Shown here: positions 7,565 through 17,204 of the stretch, piece by piece
Layout: each line of letters opens with the position of its first letter
How positions within the stretch are numbered: the stretch's first letter is position 1
From: Pseudoflavonifractor sp. Marseille-P3106
Lineage (GTDB): Bacteria > Bacillota > Clostridia > Oscillospirales > Oscillospiraceae
NCBI GenBank assembly: GCA_900169975.1
Contig: LT827117.1
Span: 50,204-114,203 of the forward strand
DNA length: 64,000 nt
Reading direction: 5' to 3'
Notes under the pieces: generated by a model
The model's database searches: none
What the model saw: the letters and a program-made list of their open reading frames with translations, nothing else
Told to the model about the DNA's origin: nothing
Position numbers and translations under genes: made by a program

Positions 7565-8833
7565 ATGGAAGAGTGGAAAGATATTGTTTCAGGAGAGGTG
7601 GAGCATCTGGGCGCCCACCTGAAGGCTTTGGTGAAATGGGCTGTGATCGCCTGTGCGGTGGGCCTTGGGGTGGGCATCGTGGGGGTGGCTTTTCATATGG
7701 CAATCGGCTGGGCCACCGAGCTGCGGCTGGCCCACGGGTGGCTCTTGTATCTGCTGCCCCTGGCCGGTATGGCCATTGTGGGGCTCTACCACCTGGGGGG
7801 CATCCACGAGGACAAGGGGACCAACCTGGTGCTCAACGCCGTCCGGGGCGAGACCCCCATGGCCTTCCGCACCGCCCCGCTCATCTTTTTGGCCTCCACG
7901 CTGACCCACCTGTGCGGCGGGTCCTCCGGGCGGGAGGGGGCCGCTCTCCAGCTTGGGGGCGCCATTGCCTCCAGCGCGGGACGGCGGCTGGGGTTTGCCC
8001 TGGAGGATCGGCGGATCCTGGTGGTGTGCGGCATGGCCTCCGCCTTCTCCGCCCTCTTCGGCACCCCTCTCACCGCCGCCGTGTTCGCCATGGAGGTGGT
8101 CCATGTGGGGGTGATGCACTATGCCGCCCTGGTCCCCGCCATCCTCTCCGCCCTGATCGCCGCCCTGTTGGCGGGCAGACTGGGGCTGGTCCCCACCGCC
8201 TACGCCGTGGCACAGGTGCCGGAGCTGTCCTCCCTGAGCCTGGCGCAGACCGCGGCGCTGGGGGTCCTGTGCGCCCTGGTAGCCATCCTGTTCTGCCAGT
8301 GCATGCACGTGTCTCATGACTTCTATCAGCGCTTTCTCCCAAATCCCTATCTCAGGGCGGCGGCGGGCGGGGCGATCATCATCCTGCTCACCCTGCTGGT
8401 GGGCACCCGGGACTACAACGGCGCGGGAGGCGAGGTCATCGCCGCCGCCGTGTCCGGTTCCGCCGTCCCTCCGGCTTTTCTGCTGAAAATGCTCTTCACC
8501 GCCCTTACCCTGGGCGCAGGGTTCAAGGGGGGCGAGATCGTCCCGGTGTTTTTCACCGGCGCCACCTTCGGCTGTCTGGTGGGGCCCTTCCTGGGCCTGC
8601 CCGCCTCCTTTTCCGCCGCGGCGGGGATGGCCGCGGTGTTCTGCGGAGTCACCAACTGCCCCATGGCTTCCCTGATTCTGGCCTATGAGCTCTTCGGCGG
8701 ACGGGGGCTGGGGATGTATGCGGTGGTGTGCGCGGTGTCCTATCTGGTCTCCGGCTACGGAGGGCTGTATAGCGCACAGGAAATCGTGTATTCTAAGATC
8801 AGACCGGAGCGCTACGCGCGCATGCGCAAGTGA
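7565..8833 (+). CDS. ClC-family anion channel or antiporter
   Basis: 422 residues from ATG 7565 (upstream TTG 7553 is possible). Multiple membrane segments and the ClC filter: GGSSGREGAALQLGGA (gating Glu124 in GREG) and GFKGGEIVPVFFTGATFG near residue 320. The central Ser of the GSGIP chloride motif is not present; its place reads DKGTNLVLNAV, and GREGP is GREGA. This resembles the branch that includes fluoride-selective CLC-F exporters more than chloride ClCs, but subgroup assignment is inference. The next gene starts 11 bp after the stop, suggesting co-transcription. Confidence 0.88.
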   Translation: MEEWKDIVSGEVEHLGAHLKALVKWAVIACAVGLGVGIVGVAFHMAIGWATELRLAHGWLLYLLPLAGMAIVGLYHLGGIHEDKGTNLVLNAVRGETPMAFRTAPLIFLASTLTHLCGGSSGREGAALQLGGAIASSAGRRLGFALEDRRILVVCGMASAFSALFGTPLTAAVFAMEVVHVGVMHYAALVPAILSALIAALLAGRLGLVPTAYAVAQVPELSSLSLAQTAALGVLCALVAILFCQCMHVSHDFYQRFLPNPYLRAAAGGAIIILLTLLVGTRDYNGAGGEVIAAAVSGSAVPPAFLLKMLFTALTLGAGFKGGEIVPVFFTGATFGCLVGPFLGLPASFSAAAGMAAVFCGVTNCPMASLILAYELFGGRGLGMYAVVCAVSYLVSGYGGLYSAQEIVYSKIRPERYARMRK

Positions 8834-8844
8834 GGGAAGATGAC

Positions 8845-10416
8845 ATGTCAATACGTTATTTCGGCGGCCCCATCCTGACCATGGAGGGCGGACCCCGCCC
8901 CGAGGCGGTGCTGGTGTCCGGGGGCCGGATCACCGCGGTGGGGACAGAGGAGGAACTCAAGGCGCTGGATCCCGGCGCCCGGGCTGTGGATCTGGAAGGG
9001 CGTGCCCTTTTGCCCGCATTCCTGGATCCCCACAGCCACATCTCCGCCGTGGCCTCCACGCTCTCCCTGGCCCAGTTGGGGACGGCGGAGAATTTTGATA
9101 CCTTGACGGCGCTCCTGCGGCAGTTCCGGCAGAGCAGACGCATCCCGGCGGGGGAGTGGGTCATCGGTACGGGGTACGACCATAATCTTCTGAATGAGGG
9201 AGTCCACCCGAGCCGACATCTGCTCGACACCGCTCTGCCGGAGAACCCCTGCCTCATCGCCCACGCCTCGGGCCATATGGGAGTGGCCAATAGCGAGGCC
9301 CTGCGCCGTATGGGCATCGGACCGGACACCCGGGATCCGGAGGGAGGCAGGATCGTCAAAGAGGCTGACGGTACGCCCAGCGGCTATCTGGAGGAGACCG
9401 CCTTCACCCGCCTGGCGGCCGGAGCGATGCCCCGGCCGACCCCTGAACAGGAGCTGGGGGATCTGCGGGCGGCGGAGGAGTGCTACCTCTCTCACGGGTA
9501 TGTGCTGGCCCAGGACGGTATGACGGGAAAACGGGAGTATGCCCTTCTCTCCGCCGGGGCCCGGGCGGGGATGAGGCTGGACGTGGTGGGCTACGCCGAT
9601 CTCTGTGCCGCCCCCGAACTGGCGGGGGAGCCGCCGGTGGGGAACTTCTCCATGGGAGGCTATAAAATTTTTCTGGACGGCTCCCCTCAGGGACGTACCG
9701 CCTGGATGAGCGAGCCCTACGCCGGAGAGTCCGCCTACCGGGGCTATCCCATCTGGGAGGATAAGCAGGTGACCGAGTTTATTTCCACCGCCCTTCGGGA
9801 CGGACGGCAGCTGTTGGCCCACTGCAACGGGGACGCCGCCGCCGAACAATATCTGCGCTGCTTTGACGCCGCCCTGACAGCCGCCGGGGCGAAGGATCCC
9901 CACCGTCCGGTGATGATCCACGCCCAACTGGTCCGTCGGGATCAGCTGGAGCGGATGGGGAAGCTGGAGATGATCCCCTCCTTTTTCGCAGCCCACCTTT
10001 GGTACTGGGGGGACACCCATCTGCGCAACTTCGGCCCCCGCAGGGCCGCTCTCATCAGCCCCCTGAAATGGGCCGAGGAACTGGGGATTCCCTTCACGCT
10101 TCACCAGGACAGCCCCGTGATCCCGCCCGACGCGCTGGAGAGCGTGTGGTGCGCCGTGAACCGCCTGACCCGGAAGGGGAAAACGCTGGGACACGAACTG
10201 GCGGTGTCCGCCGAGGCGGCCCTCAGGGGAGTCACCACCCATGCCGCCCGACAGTATTTCATGGAGGCCGAGCGGGGGAGCATTGCCCCCGGAAAGAGGG
10301 CCGACCTGGTGATTCTGGATGGAGATCCCACCGCCGTGGCCCCGGAGCGCATCCGGGATCTCCGGGTGCTGGAGACCGTCAAGGGCGGGGAGACGGTGTA
10401 TCGGCAGCCATCATGA
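8845..10416 (+). CDS. YtcJ-type metal-dependent amidohydrolase
   Basis: 523 residues from ATG 8845 (GAGGGAAG upstream). It shows the Amidohydrolase_3 layout: beta-sandwich start MSIRYFGGPILTMEGG, metal site PAFLDPHSH (His63, His65), central QDGMTGKREY, LLAHCNGDAAAEQYL, PVMIHAQLVRRDQLERMG and LHQDSPVIPPDALESVWCAV, ending in APGKRADLVILDGDP that closes the composite sandwich. These enzymes hydrolyse amide or ester bonds in small molecules; substrate unknown. The protein is cytosolic (no signal peptide). Confidence 0.88.
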   Translation: MSIRYFGGPILTMEGGPRPEAVLVSGGRITAVGTEEELKALDPGARAVDLEGRALLPAFLDPHSHISAVASTLSLAQLGTAENFDTLTALLRQFRQSRRIPAGEWVIGTGYDHNLLNEGVHPSRHLLDTALPENPCLIAHASGHMGVANSEALRRMGIGPDTRDPEGGRIVKEADGTPSGYLEETAFTRLAAGAMPRPTPEQELGDLRAAEECYLSHGYVLAQDGMTGKREYALLSAGARAGMRLDVVGYADLCAAPELAGEPPVGNFSMGGYKIFLDGSPQGRTAWMSEPYAGESAYRGYPIWEDKQVTEFISTALRDGRQLLAHCNGDAAAEQYLRCFDAALTAAGAKDPHRPVMIHAQLVRRDQLERMGKLEMIPSFFAAHLWYWGDTHLRNFGPRRAALISPLKWAEELGIPFTLHQDSPVIPPDALESVWCAVNRLTRKGKTLGHELAVSAEAALRGVTTHAARQYFMEAERGSIAPGKRADLVILDGDPTAVAPERIRDLRVLETVKGGETVYRQPS

Positions 10417-10424
10417 TGCGGAAC

Positions 10425-10485
10425 AAAAGGACGCCCCATTTGCGTTCGGCAGCTTGCGCTGTCCCGCAAATGGGGCGCCCTTTTG
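10425..10485. terminator. Bidirectional terminator
   Basis: A stem of CGCCCCATTTGCG (10432-10444) with CGCAAATGGGGCG (10465-10477), extended by AAAAGG/CCTTTT across one mismatch, with a smaller GGCAGC/GCTGTC hairpin in its loop. It separates the convergent amidohydrolase and stalk-domain genes. Confidence 0.8.
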
Positions 10486-10510
10486 CTTGTTTGAAGGCGC
10501 GCTCTGAAAT

Positions 10511-11956
10511 TTAAGCCTGGGGGGCGAGGAGCGTCTCGTAGGGGACCACGGTGGCGCCGGCGGGAGGCTCGGTCTCAGGGGCCTTGTCGCCCTTGGTGTA
10601 GCCGCCGGTCATTGTGAGATCCATGCCCAGGAAGCCCATCATATCCATGGTCACGTGAGACTTCATCTGGTCCTTGGCGTCCATAGAGGCGGTCATGTTC
10701 ATGGTGACACTGCCGGCAGAGGCGTCCTCGGCATTGGCGGCCGCGCTCATCCCCATGTTCATGCTGTAGCCCACGACCTTGTCACCGCTGGTGGTCAGGG
10801 TGAGGGAGAGATCCACCTTGGCACCGTCCTCAGTGATGGAGGCGGTGGTGGTGTAGTCGCTGCCGTTTTTCACAAAGGAGCTGTCGGAGAGGAAGGAGGC
10901 GACCTGCTTGGCGGCGTTCAGCGCCTCAGTATAGGCGGTAGTGCTGTCGGAGAGATCGGCGCTCTGAAGGGCCATTTTTACCAGAGACTCATAGTTCATG
11001 GTCTTGGAGGCATCCATCAAAGCGGTGAAGTCGATGCCGGCAGTCTGAGTGAGGGCGGCCAGATCCATGGAGTACCACACGTCGGGAGACATTCCGGCGG
11101 CCTCCAGGGCCTTGCCGCTCATATTCATATACAGCTTGCCGCCGGCCATGTCGCCCCGCATCTGCATGCTGATCCCCTCTTTGGCCAGGGCGTCGATCAT
11201 AGCCTGATCCTCGGCGGAGATGGGAGTGGAGGCCGCGTTCTGACCCTTGGTCAGCGCATTCATCTCAGCAATGAACTTGCTCATATCCATGGTCATGTTC
11301 ATCCCCATGGACAGCTTGGTGGTGTCGGCCATGGTGCCGGAAGCGGAGCCCTTGATGGCGATGGGAGCGCCCATCAGGGTCACGGAGCCGTCCAAAGCCA
11401 GTGTGGTGTCCCAGATGCCGGTCTGATACTTCTGGGCGTAGTCCAGATATTTCTCCAGGTAGGTGAAGGTCTTGCCCTCCTTGGCCTGGTCCAGGAGCTT
11501 GCCGGTGTCCACGATGACGGCGGTCATGTCGTCCTGATCCCAGCCCACGGCGCAGTCAAAGGCCTCGGCGGCGAAGCGAACGGGTACGTACGTGCGCCAG
11601 GTGGCGGCGTCCACATAGGGGGCCACATCCATGGTGAGGGTGGTCTCTTTTCCGCCCTCGGTCACCTTGGCCTCGGCCGAGCCGATGGTCATGGTCAGGG
11701 TCTTGCCGCCCCGGACGGCGGTGATGACGTCGCCCTCGTTGGAAACCTGGGCGCCCATGGCCTCCAGAACGGCGCGGAAGGGCAGGAAGGTGCGCTGATC
11801 CTTCACCTGGGGAACGGCGTCGGTGAAGGTCAGGTTCTGACCGTCCAGCTGGACGGAAATGGCGGAGTTGGTGTCGGCGGCCAGAGCGGCGGGGGTACAG
11901 CCCAGCAGAACGGCGGCAGTCCCCATGGCCAGAACGCGGCGCGATAATTTTTTCAT
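10511..11956 (-). CDS. Secreted protein with copper-amine-oxidase-like stalk domain
   Basis: 481 residues. The type I signal peptide ends in PAALAAD. Residues about 33-150 form the copper amine oxidase N-terminal-like stalk repeats (VQLDGQNLTFTDAVPQVKDQ; RTFLPFRAVLEAMGAQV; TWRTYVPVRFAAEAF), a domain that Firmicutes use on secreted proteins and that binds no copper itself. The remaining 300 residues are rich in Met, Ser and Thr with many M-x-M alternations (e.g. LSMGMNMTMDMSKFIAEM), probably beta-rich; I know no function for them. RBS GAGGAG precedes the ATG. Confidence 0.8.
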   Translation of the reverse strand: MKKLSRRVLAMGTAAVLLGCTPAALAADTNSAISVQLDGQNLTFTDAVPQVKDQRTFLPFRAVLEAMGAQVSNEGDVITAVRGGKTLTMTIGSAEAKVTEGGKETTLTMDVAPYVDAATWRTYVPVRFAAEAFDCAVGWDQDDMTAVIVDTGKLLDQAKEGKTFTYLEKYLDYAQKYQTGIWDTTLALDGSVTLMGAPIAIKGSASGTMADTTKLSMGMNMTMDMSKFIAEMNALTKGQNAASTPISAEDQAMIDALAKEGISMQMRGDMAGGKLYMNMSGKALEAAGMSPDVWYSMDLAALTQTAGIDFTALMDASKTMNYESLVKMALQSADLSDSTTAYTEALNAAKQVASFLSDSSFVKNGSDYTTTASITEDGAKVDLSLTLTTSGDKVVGYSMNMGMSAAANAEDASAGSVTMNMTASMDAKDQMKSHVTMDMMGFLGMDLTMTGGYTKGDKAPETEPPAGATVVPYETLLAPQA

Positions 11957-11992
11957 GGCAGAAAACTCCTCTCAGTGGTTCAGATTGGAATT

Positions 11993-12021
11993 ATTATACT
12001 TCTAATGGGACGAAAACACAA
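11993..12021 (-). promoter_or_regulatory. Promoter of the stalk-domain gene
   Basis: Read on the minus strand: TTGTGT, 17-bp spacer, perfect TATAAT. Confidence 0.7.
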
Positions 12022-12161
12022 GGAGCGTGAAAAAAAGTTAAGAAAAATTAAGAAAATCAAAAAGACAGACAAAGAAGGGGCGTTTCTCAAACCAGGATCC
12101 AGGCGCTCCAACGCTTTTAAAACCCGCTCGTGGATCAAATGATCTGCCCTGCCGTTGTTTT

Positions 12162-12812
12162 TCACAGGCTGCAGACGGCATCGGCCAGTTCTGCCGGAGT
12201 GCGGACCAGCCGGGCTGCTCCACAAAATTCTTCGCTGGCGCCGTACCCGTAGCAGCAGCCAATCGCAGGGAATTGGTTTTGCCGACCGATCTCAATATCT
12301 CCTTTTCGATCACCGATCGCAATAAAGCGGCCATCGTATTGCTCCATCAACAAGCGGCAGATCTCGTGTTTAGGGCGGTAGGAATATGCCTCGCCACAGT
12401 ACATGGCATCAAACCATCAATGCAGCCCGAAGTGTTCGACGTGGGTATCCAGATAGCGCCGGGGACAGGTGCTGAGCAGAAGCAGGCGATATCCCTTCCG
12501 ATGGAGAGTTTCCAGCACCTGCGTAATATGGGGGTACAGGCGTGCCTGTCCATTTTCAATCAGACGGTACATCTCCTCCCCCACAAATTCCGCGGAGAAC
12601 TGTTTTTCATTCTCCGGCAGGCGGGGCTGAAACTGATTCCACATTTCCAATGGGGGGTACCCGATCCACCTTTGCAGCTGCGGGCCGGTCCAGCGCCGGG
12701 GAGCCGCGTATCCCAGTGACGCCAGACGGTCGTAAGCGGACTGTACGGCGGGGACGTAGATATGCAGACTGTCATGGATCGTTCCGTCGTAGTCAAAGAG
12801 CAGGTTGGTCAT
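12162..12812 (-). pseudogene. HAD phosphatase broken by one in-frame TGA (riboflavin operon)
   Basis: A 217-codon frame holds a complete HAD hydrolase interrupted only by TGA at 12417-12419. Motif I (FDYDGTIHDS), motif II (LLLLSTC), motif III Lys (YRPKHE) and motif IV (GDRKGDIE) are all intact, split by the stop between motifs II and III: EHFGLH, stop, WFDAMYCGE. In HAD relatives that position is commonly Arg (GLDRYFDAVY type), so a CGA-to-TGA change would explain it. The ATG at 12812 overlaps the ribH stop (TGATG), so translation is coupled to riboflavin synthesis; a role as ARPP phosphatase is plausible but inferred. Either a recent nonsense mutation, a sequencing error or readthrough. Confidence 0.85.
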
Positions 12813-13279
12813 CAACTGTCCAGCGCCCGGATCAGGTTCACCATTTCGATGGCGCCCTGAGCACATTCAGATCCCTTGTTGCCGGCCTTGCTGCCCGCGC
12901 GTTCGATCGCCTGCTCAATGTTTTCGGTAGTGATTACGCCAAACATCACGGGGATGCCGCTGTTCAGCGCCACATTGGCAATGCCTTTGGATACCTCGCT
13001 GCAGACATAATCATAGTGGGTGGTGCTGCCGCGAATCACGGCGCCCAGCGCAATGACTGCGTCGAACCTGCCGCTTTTGGCCATCTTGGACGCAATCAGC
13101 GGGATCTCAAATGCGCCGGGGACCCAGGCGACCGCAATCTCGTCAGGCTGCACGCCGTGGCGCAGCAGGGTGTCCTCACAGCCGGACAGCAGCTTTGAAA
13201 CGATGAAATCATTAAACCGCGCGCAGACGATTCCAATTTTGATACCCTCGGATACCAACCTGCCTTCAAATTTTTTCAT
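12812..13279 (-). CDS. ribH: 6,7-dimethyl-8-ribityllumazine synthase
   Basis: 155 residues, normal length. It condenses 5-amino-6-ribitylamino-uracil with dihydroxybutanone phosphate to give the lumazine precursor of riboflavin. Signatures: [41 protein letters not shown] (catalytic His follows), [20 protein letters not shown] and [13 protein letters not shown]. It lies 24 bp after ribBA and overlaps the HAD gene start. Confidence 0.97.
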   Translation of the reverse strand: MKKFEGRLVSEGIKIGIVCARFNDFIVSKLLSGCEDTLLRHGVQPDEIAVAWVPGAFEIPLIASKMAKSGRFDAVIALGAVIRGSTTHYDYVCSEVSKGIANVALNSGIPVMFGVITTENIEQAIERAGSKAGNKGSECAQGAIEMVNLIRALDS

Positions 13280-13303
13280 GTCAATTTCCTCCCGTTTCAG
13301 TCA

Positions 13304-14503
13304 TTAATAATCTAGAATATGTCCCATGCGATTTTTCTTTGTCTGCAGATAAAACAGATCTTCTGCCGTGGCCGTCATCTGAATCGGGACTCGCTCGATG
13401 ATGTCAAGACCAAAATCGGACAGCTGATACACCTTGTCGGGATTGTTGGTCAGCAGGCGCAGGGTCTTTGCACCCAAATCACGCAGGATCTGGGCGCCGA
13501 TGAAATACTCTCTCAGATCGCCCGCAAAGCCCAATGCCAGATTGGCGTCCAGCGTATCCATGCCCTGTTCCTGCAGGGCGTAGGCTTTCAGCTTGTTCAG
13601 CAAACCGATGCCGCGTCCTTCCTGGCGCATATACAGCAGGATGCCCCGGCCCTCGCTTTCGATCATGGTCATGGCCGCCGCCAGCTGCTGGCCGCAGTCG
13701 CAGCGGCGGGAGCCGAAGGTGTCGCCGGTCAGGCACTCGGAGTGGACCCGGACCAGCAGATCTTTTCCGTCTCCAATATCCCCCTTGACCAGTGCGACGT
13801 GATGTTCGCCGTTGAGCAAGTTCCGGTATCCGTACGCCACAAAATCGCCGTACCTTGTAGGCATTCTGGCGGCGGCCTCCTGCTCCACCAATTTCTCGTG
13901 GCGTTTCCGGTAATTCTGCAGATCCTTGATGGTGATGAAAACCATGCCCCATTCCTGCGATTTCGCCTGCAATTCAGCCGTGCGCATCATGGTGCCATCC
14001 TCCCGCATGATCTCGCAGCACAGACCGCAGGTCCTCAGCCCGGCCAGGCGAAGCAGGTCTACCGTAGCCTCGGTATGGCCGCTGCGCTCCAGAACGCCGT
14101 GGGGCTTGGCCAGCAGGGGGAACATGTGCCCCGGGCGGCGGAAATCGGAAGGCTTTGCGTCATCGGCCACACATCTCATGGCGGTGATGGAGCGTTCAGC
14201 GGCAGAGATGCCCGTGGAAGTATCCATGTGGTCGATGGAGACGGTGAAGGCTGTTTCGTGGTTGTCGGTGTTGTGTGAGACCATCTGGGGAAACTGCAGT
14301 CGGCGGATGTAGTCCTCGCTCATGGGCATACAGATCAGGCCCTTGGCATTGCAAGCCATAAAGTTGACGTTTTCCGTGGTGGCAAACTCCGCCGCACAGA
14401 TCAGATCGCCCTCATTCTCCCGGTCGGGATCGTCTGTGCACATGATGATTTTTCCCTGGCGCAGTGCCTCCAGCGCCTCTTCGATCGTGTTGTATTGAAA
14501 CAT
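13304..14503 (-). CDS. ribBA: Bifunctional DHBP synthase / GTP cyclohydrolase II
   Basis: 399 residues, usual for RibBA. The N-terminal half makes 3,4-dihydroxy-2-butanone 4-phosphate ([36 protein letters not shown]); the C-terminal half opens GTP ([20 protein letters not shown] zinc site, [21 protein letters not shown]). It supplies both substrates' branches of the riboflavin pathway. It sits 10 bp after ribE in the riboswitch-controlled operon. Confidence 0.97.
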   Translation of the reverse strand: MFQYNTIEEALEALRQGKIIMCTDDPDRENEGDLICAAEFATTENVNFMACNAKGLICMPMSEDYIRRLQFPQMVSHNTDNHETAFTVSIDHMDTSTGISAAERSITAMRCVADDAKPSDFRRPGHMFPLLAKPHGVLERSGHTEATVDLLRLAGLRTCGLCCEIMREDGTMMRTAELQAKSQEWGMVFITIKDLQNYRKRHEKLVEQEAAARMPTRYGDFVAYGYRNLLNGEHHVALVKGDIGDGKDLLVRVHSECLTGDTFGSRRCDCGQQLAAAMTMIESEGRGILLYMRQEGRGIGLLNKLKAYALQEQGMDTLDANLALGFAGDLREYFIGAQILRDLGAKTLRLLTNNPDKVYQLSDFGLDIIERVPIQMTATAEDLFYLQTKKNRMGHILDY

Positions 14504-14513
14504 AAGTACCTCC

Positions 14514-15164
14514 TTAAAAACCGTTTTCTGTCAAAAAATCCATAGTCAGGCCGGTGGCGGAGCGGGGTGATCTCTCCCGGTAATTCAACAGTTTTTCCAC
14601 ATATTTCCCAATGATATCCGCTTCCAGATTCACCACAGCCCCTTCTTTTTTCTTTCCCAGCACCGTGACGGCTGAGGTGTGGGGAATGAGAGACACGGAA
14701 AAGTCGATATCCGTCACTTTTGCCACGGTGAGGCTGATCCCGTCAATGGTGATGGAGCCCTTTTCCACCACGTAGCGCAGAACTTCCGGCGGAGAGGCAA
14801 CCGTATACCAGACTGCGCTTTCATCCCGCCTGAGCCGGGTGATGGTGCCGGTTCCATCTATGTGACCGGATACGATATGTCCGCCAAAGCGCCCCTGCGC
14901 AGACATGGCCCGCTCCAGATTTACAAGACTGCCTGTGCCCAGTGTCCCAAGAGAAGACCGGTCTATGGTTTCCGGCATGACGTCTGCGGTAAAGCCTCCG
15001 GCGTCTACCGAGGCCGCGGTGAGACATACGCCGTTGACCGCCACACTGTCGCCGGTCTTCAGATCCGACAAAATCGTCTCGGCACGGACAGAAAGCACCG
15101 CTGAAGTCCTTCCATGCCGGATGGAACGAACGGTTCCGATTTCTTCAACAAGCCCCGTGAACAC
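14514..15164 (-). CDS. ribE: Riboflavin synthase alpha chain
   Basis: 216 residues from GTG 15164, chosen because it gives the family N terminus (V/M)[11 protein letters not shown] and follows a GAGG site; an upstream TTG at 15185 would add seven unsupported residues. The two lumazine-binding barrels are visible as VNGVCLTAA and the second [11 protein letters not shown], with [12 protein letters not shown] at the domain junction. It dismutates two lumazines to riboflavin. The start lies 20 bp inside the ribD end. The C-terminal tail ([20 protein letters not shown]) is slightly longer than usual but unremarkable. Confidence 0.95.
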   Translation of the reverse strand: MFTGLVEEIGTVRSIRHGRTSAVLSVRAETILSDLKTGDSVAVNGVCLTAASVDAGGFTADVMPETIDRSSLGTLGTGSLVNLERAMSAQGRFGGHIVSGHIDGTGTITRLRRDESAVWYTVASPPEVLRYVVEKGSITIDGISLTVAKVTDIDFSVSLIPHTSAVTVLGKKKEGAVVNLEADIIGKYVEKLLNYRERSPRSATGLTMDFLTENGF

Positions 15165-16251
15165 AATACGCCACCTCACTTTCAATCAAAAAGTCCTCCC
15201 CGATGGGGTGGATCACACTGTTTTCCAACCGCCAGCCCCTGCCGGGCTCCGGCACGCCTTGCCCGCCGATCGGGGATCGGGCGGTCAGTCCGCCCAGCAG
15301 CTTAGGAGCCAGATATACCTGAACCTTTTGGACCAGCCCTGCCTCCAGCATGGACCAGTTCAGCTCCGCGCCGCCCTCCAGCAAAACGCTGTCGATTTCG
15401 GCCTGTCCCAAGCGTTGCATCAGGGCGGACAGGTTGACCCGGCCCTGGACTGCGGGGAGCTGCCAAACCCGACATCCCGCTTCCAGATAGGGCCGCTGCC
15501 GCGCCGGATCCGTACAGCAGGTTGCCAGGATGGTTTCAATGCGGCCGGCAGACTTTACCAGCCGGCTGTCCGCCGGGGTCCGCAGATGGGTGTCGCAGAC
15601 GATGCGAACGGGATCGCGCCCCCCTTCCATACGGCAGTTGAGCATGGGATCATCCGCCAGTACCGTGCCCACACCCACAAGGATACCGCGGAGGCGGTGC
15701 CTCTCCTGATGTACCCGGCTGCGGGCATCTTTGCCGGTAATCCACTGAGACTTCCCGGTGTAGGCGGCTATTTTTCCGTCCAGAGTCATGGCGTACTTCA
15801 TCACCACATAGGGGGTGCCGGTTCGGATAAAGTGGAAAAATACCTGATTCAGGCCGTCACATTCTTCTTTTAGGATCCCGGTTTTCACTTCCACGCCCTT
15901 GCTGCGCAGGATCTCCAGACCTTTTCCCGCTGCCAGGGGATTGGGGTCGTCGGAGCCGACATGCACCCGCCTGATCCCCGCCGCCAAAATGGCATCTGTA
16001 CAGGGGGGTTGACGGCCGTGGTGACAGCACGGCTCCAGCGTGACGTACAGATCTGCGCCGTCGGGCGATTCTGTGCAGCGGGACAGCGCGTGCCGCTCGG
16101 CGTGAAGTTCACCGCGGCGAACATGCCACCCCTCGCCGATGATTCGGCCATTTTTCACGATCACGGCACCTACCATCGGATTCGGTGACGTCCAGCCGAT
16201 GCCCTGTTTCGCCAGCGCAACGCAGCGGCGCATGTATTCCTGTTCCTCCAT
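15145..16251 (-). CDS. ribD: Bifunctional pyrimidine deaminase/reductase
   Basis: 368 residues from ATG 16251 with GGAGGG upstream. N-terminal CMP/dCMP-deaminase fold: HAERHAL (zinc His and catalytic Glu) and TLEPCCHHGRQPPC (zinc Cys pair). C-terminal reductase: VVMKYAMTLDGKIAA, DPMLNCR and LLEGGAELNWSML. It performs the deamination and side-chain reduction steps after GTP cyclohydrolase II. First gene of the operon, directly behind the riboswitch terminator. Confidence 0.97.
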   Translation of the reverse strand: MEEQEYMRRCVALAKQGIGWTSPNPMVGAVIVKNGRIIGEGWHVRRGELHAERHALSRCTESPDGADLYVTLEPCCHHGRQPPCTDAILAAGIRRVHVGSDDPNPLAAGKGLEILRSKGVEVKTGILKEECDGLNQVFFHFIRTGTPYVVMKYAMTLDGKIAAYTGKSQWITGKDARSRVHQERHRLRGILVGVGTVLADDPMLNCRMEGGRDPVRIVCDTHLRTPADSRLVKSAGRIETILATCCTDPARQRPYLEAGCRVWQLPAVQGRVNLSALMQRLGQAEIDSVLLEGGAELNWSMLEAGLVQKVQVYLAPKLLGGLTARSPIGGQGVPEPGRGWRLENSVIHPIGEDFLIESEVAYCVHGAC

Positions 16252-16268
16252 TGGGATTCCCTCCAAAG

Positions 16269-16299
16269 AAAAATGCCTTGAACAGAATCGTTCAAGGCA
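16269..16299 (-). terminator. Riboswitch-controlled terminator before ribD
   Basis: On the minus strand, TGCCTTGAAC-(6 nt)-GTTCAAGGCA, a perfect 10-bp stem followed by TTTTT, ending 17 nt before the ribD ATG. It is the expression platform of the FMN aptamer upstream. Confidence 0.9.
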
Positions 16300-16420
16300 T
16301 CAAAGTGAGAAAGAAACGGCTATGGGTCTCTGCGTCCCCCTGGCAAAACAAAACTCCGGAATGATACCATTCCAGAGCGACATGGGGAGCACAGAAACAA
16401 CAGTCCCTGCATCTCAATTA

Positions 16421-16526
16421 TCTTCTTTCATCCAGACTATACTGTCGGCTTCGGAATTGCACCGAATCATGCCTTTCGGCTCGTGGGCTTTACCACCGGT
16501 GAGGAATCGCACCTCGCCCTGAAGAT
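16421..16526 (-). ncRNA. FMN riboswitch (RFN element)
   Basis: Read on the minus strand this has the RFN consensus blocks in order: ATCTTCAGGGCGAGGTGCGA, TTCCTCACCGGTGGTAAAGC, CCACGAGCC, GGTGCAATTCCGAAGCCGAC, AGTATAGTCTGGATGAAAGA. Outer P1 pairing is TCTTC/GAAGA. FMN binding should favour the terminator at 16269-16299 and so shut the rib operon when flavin is plentiful (established for this class). Confidence 0.96.
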
Positions 16527-16545
16527 TTCTATTCATTTTTTTCAA

Positions 16546-16574
16546 ATTATACACGCACTGTGTCAATCTGTCAA
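16546..16574 (-). promoter_or_regulatory. Consensus promoter of the riboflavin operon
   Basis: Minus strand TTGACA, 17-bp spacer, TATAAT, both perfect. It is placed about 20 nt before the RFN element. Confidence 0.88.
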
Positions 16575-16730
16575 TCACAATCTTTCTTCACCTGAGGAAC
16601 CTTCGGCGTTGTTTGGATGCACATGGACAAAACTTTTACGAGAATAAAAGAGCGGTGCGCAATGGGACTGCCGGATAGATATTAAGATAAGTTGCCTGTG
16701 CAGATTGCAGGATCCAGGACGAAAAAGAAA

Positions 16731-16762
16731 AGCCCGAAACTGATGCAGTTTCGGGCTTTTTG
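16731..16762. terminator. Terminator of rplM-rpsI (bidirectional)
   Basis: AGCCCGAAACTG / CAGTTTCGGGCT, 12-bp stem with 3-nt loop, T-runs on both sides, 20 bp past the rpsI stop. Confidence 0.9.
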
Positions 16763-16780
16763 AATGCGATAACTGTAAAA

Positions 16781-17185
16781 TCAGCGCTTGGAGAACTGGG
16801 GAGCGCGACGGGCGGCCTTGAGGCCGTACTTCTTCCGCTCCTTCATACGAGGGTCGCGGGTCAGGAAGCCGGCGGACTTCAGGGCCGCACGGTACTCGGG
16901 ATTGACCTCCAGCAGGGCGCGGGCGATGCCGTGGCGGATGGCGCCGGCCTGGCCGGTCACGCCGCCGCCGGTGACGGTGGCCTCAATGTCCACCTTGCCC
17001 ACCAGGTCGGTGGTGACCAGAGGCTGGCGGACGATGAGCTTCAGGGTGTCCAGGCCGAAGTAGTCGTCGATGTCACGGCCGTTGATGGTGATGGTGCCGG
17101 TGCCGTTGGGGAAGAGATGCACCCGGGCCACGGAGGACTTGCGGCGGCCGGTGCCGTAGAGATAAGGCTTCTTGCTCTTATACAT
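16781..17185 (-). CDS. rpsI: 30S ribosomal protein S9
   Basis: 134 residues. Full S9 pattern: [12 protein letters not shown] near the start, [20 protein letters not shown], and the basic tail ending in [17 protein letters not shown], whose C-terminal SKR reaches the decoding site. It follows rplM by 19 bp, the conserved L13-S9 order. Confidence 0.98.
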   Translation of the reverse strand: MYKSKKPYLYGTGRRKSSVARVHLFPNGTGTITINGRDIDDYFGLDTLKLIVRQPLVTTDLVGKVDIEATVTGGGVTGQAGAIRHGIARALLEVNPEYRAALKSAGFLTRDPRMKERKKYGLKAARRAPQFSKR

Positions 17186-17204
17186 AATTCAGATTACCTC
17201 CTGC

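Noticed and set aside
11110..11400. Met-rich stretches of the stalk protein as a copper-binding domain
   Set aside because: M-x-M words are spread through amphipathic beta or helix patterns rather than clustered MxxM/MxM copper motifs with His; the stalk domain name does not imply copper binding.
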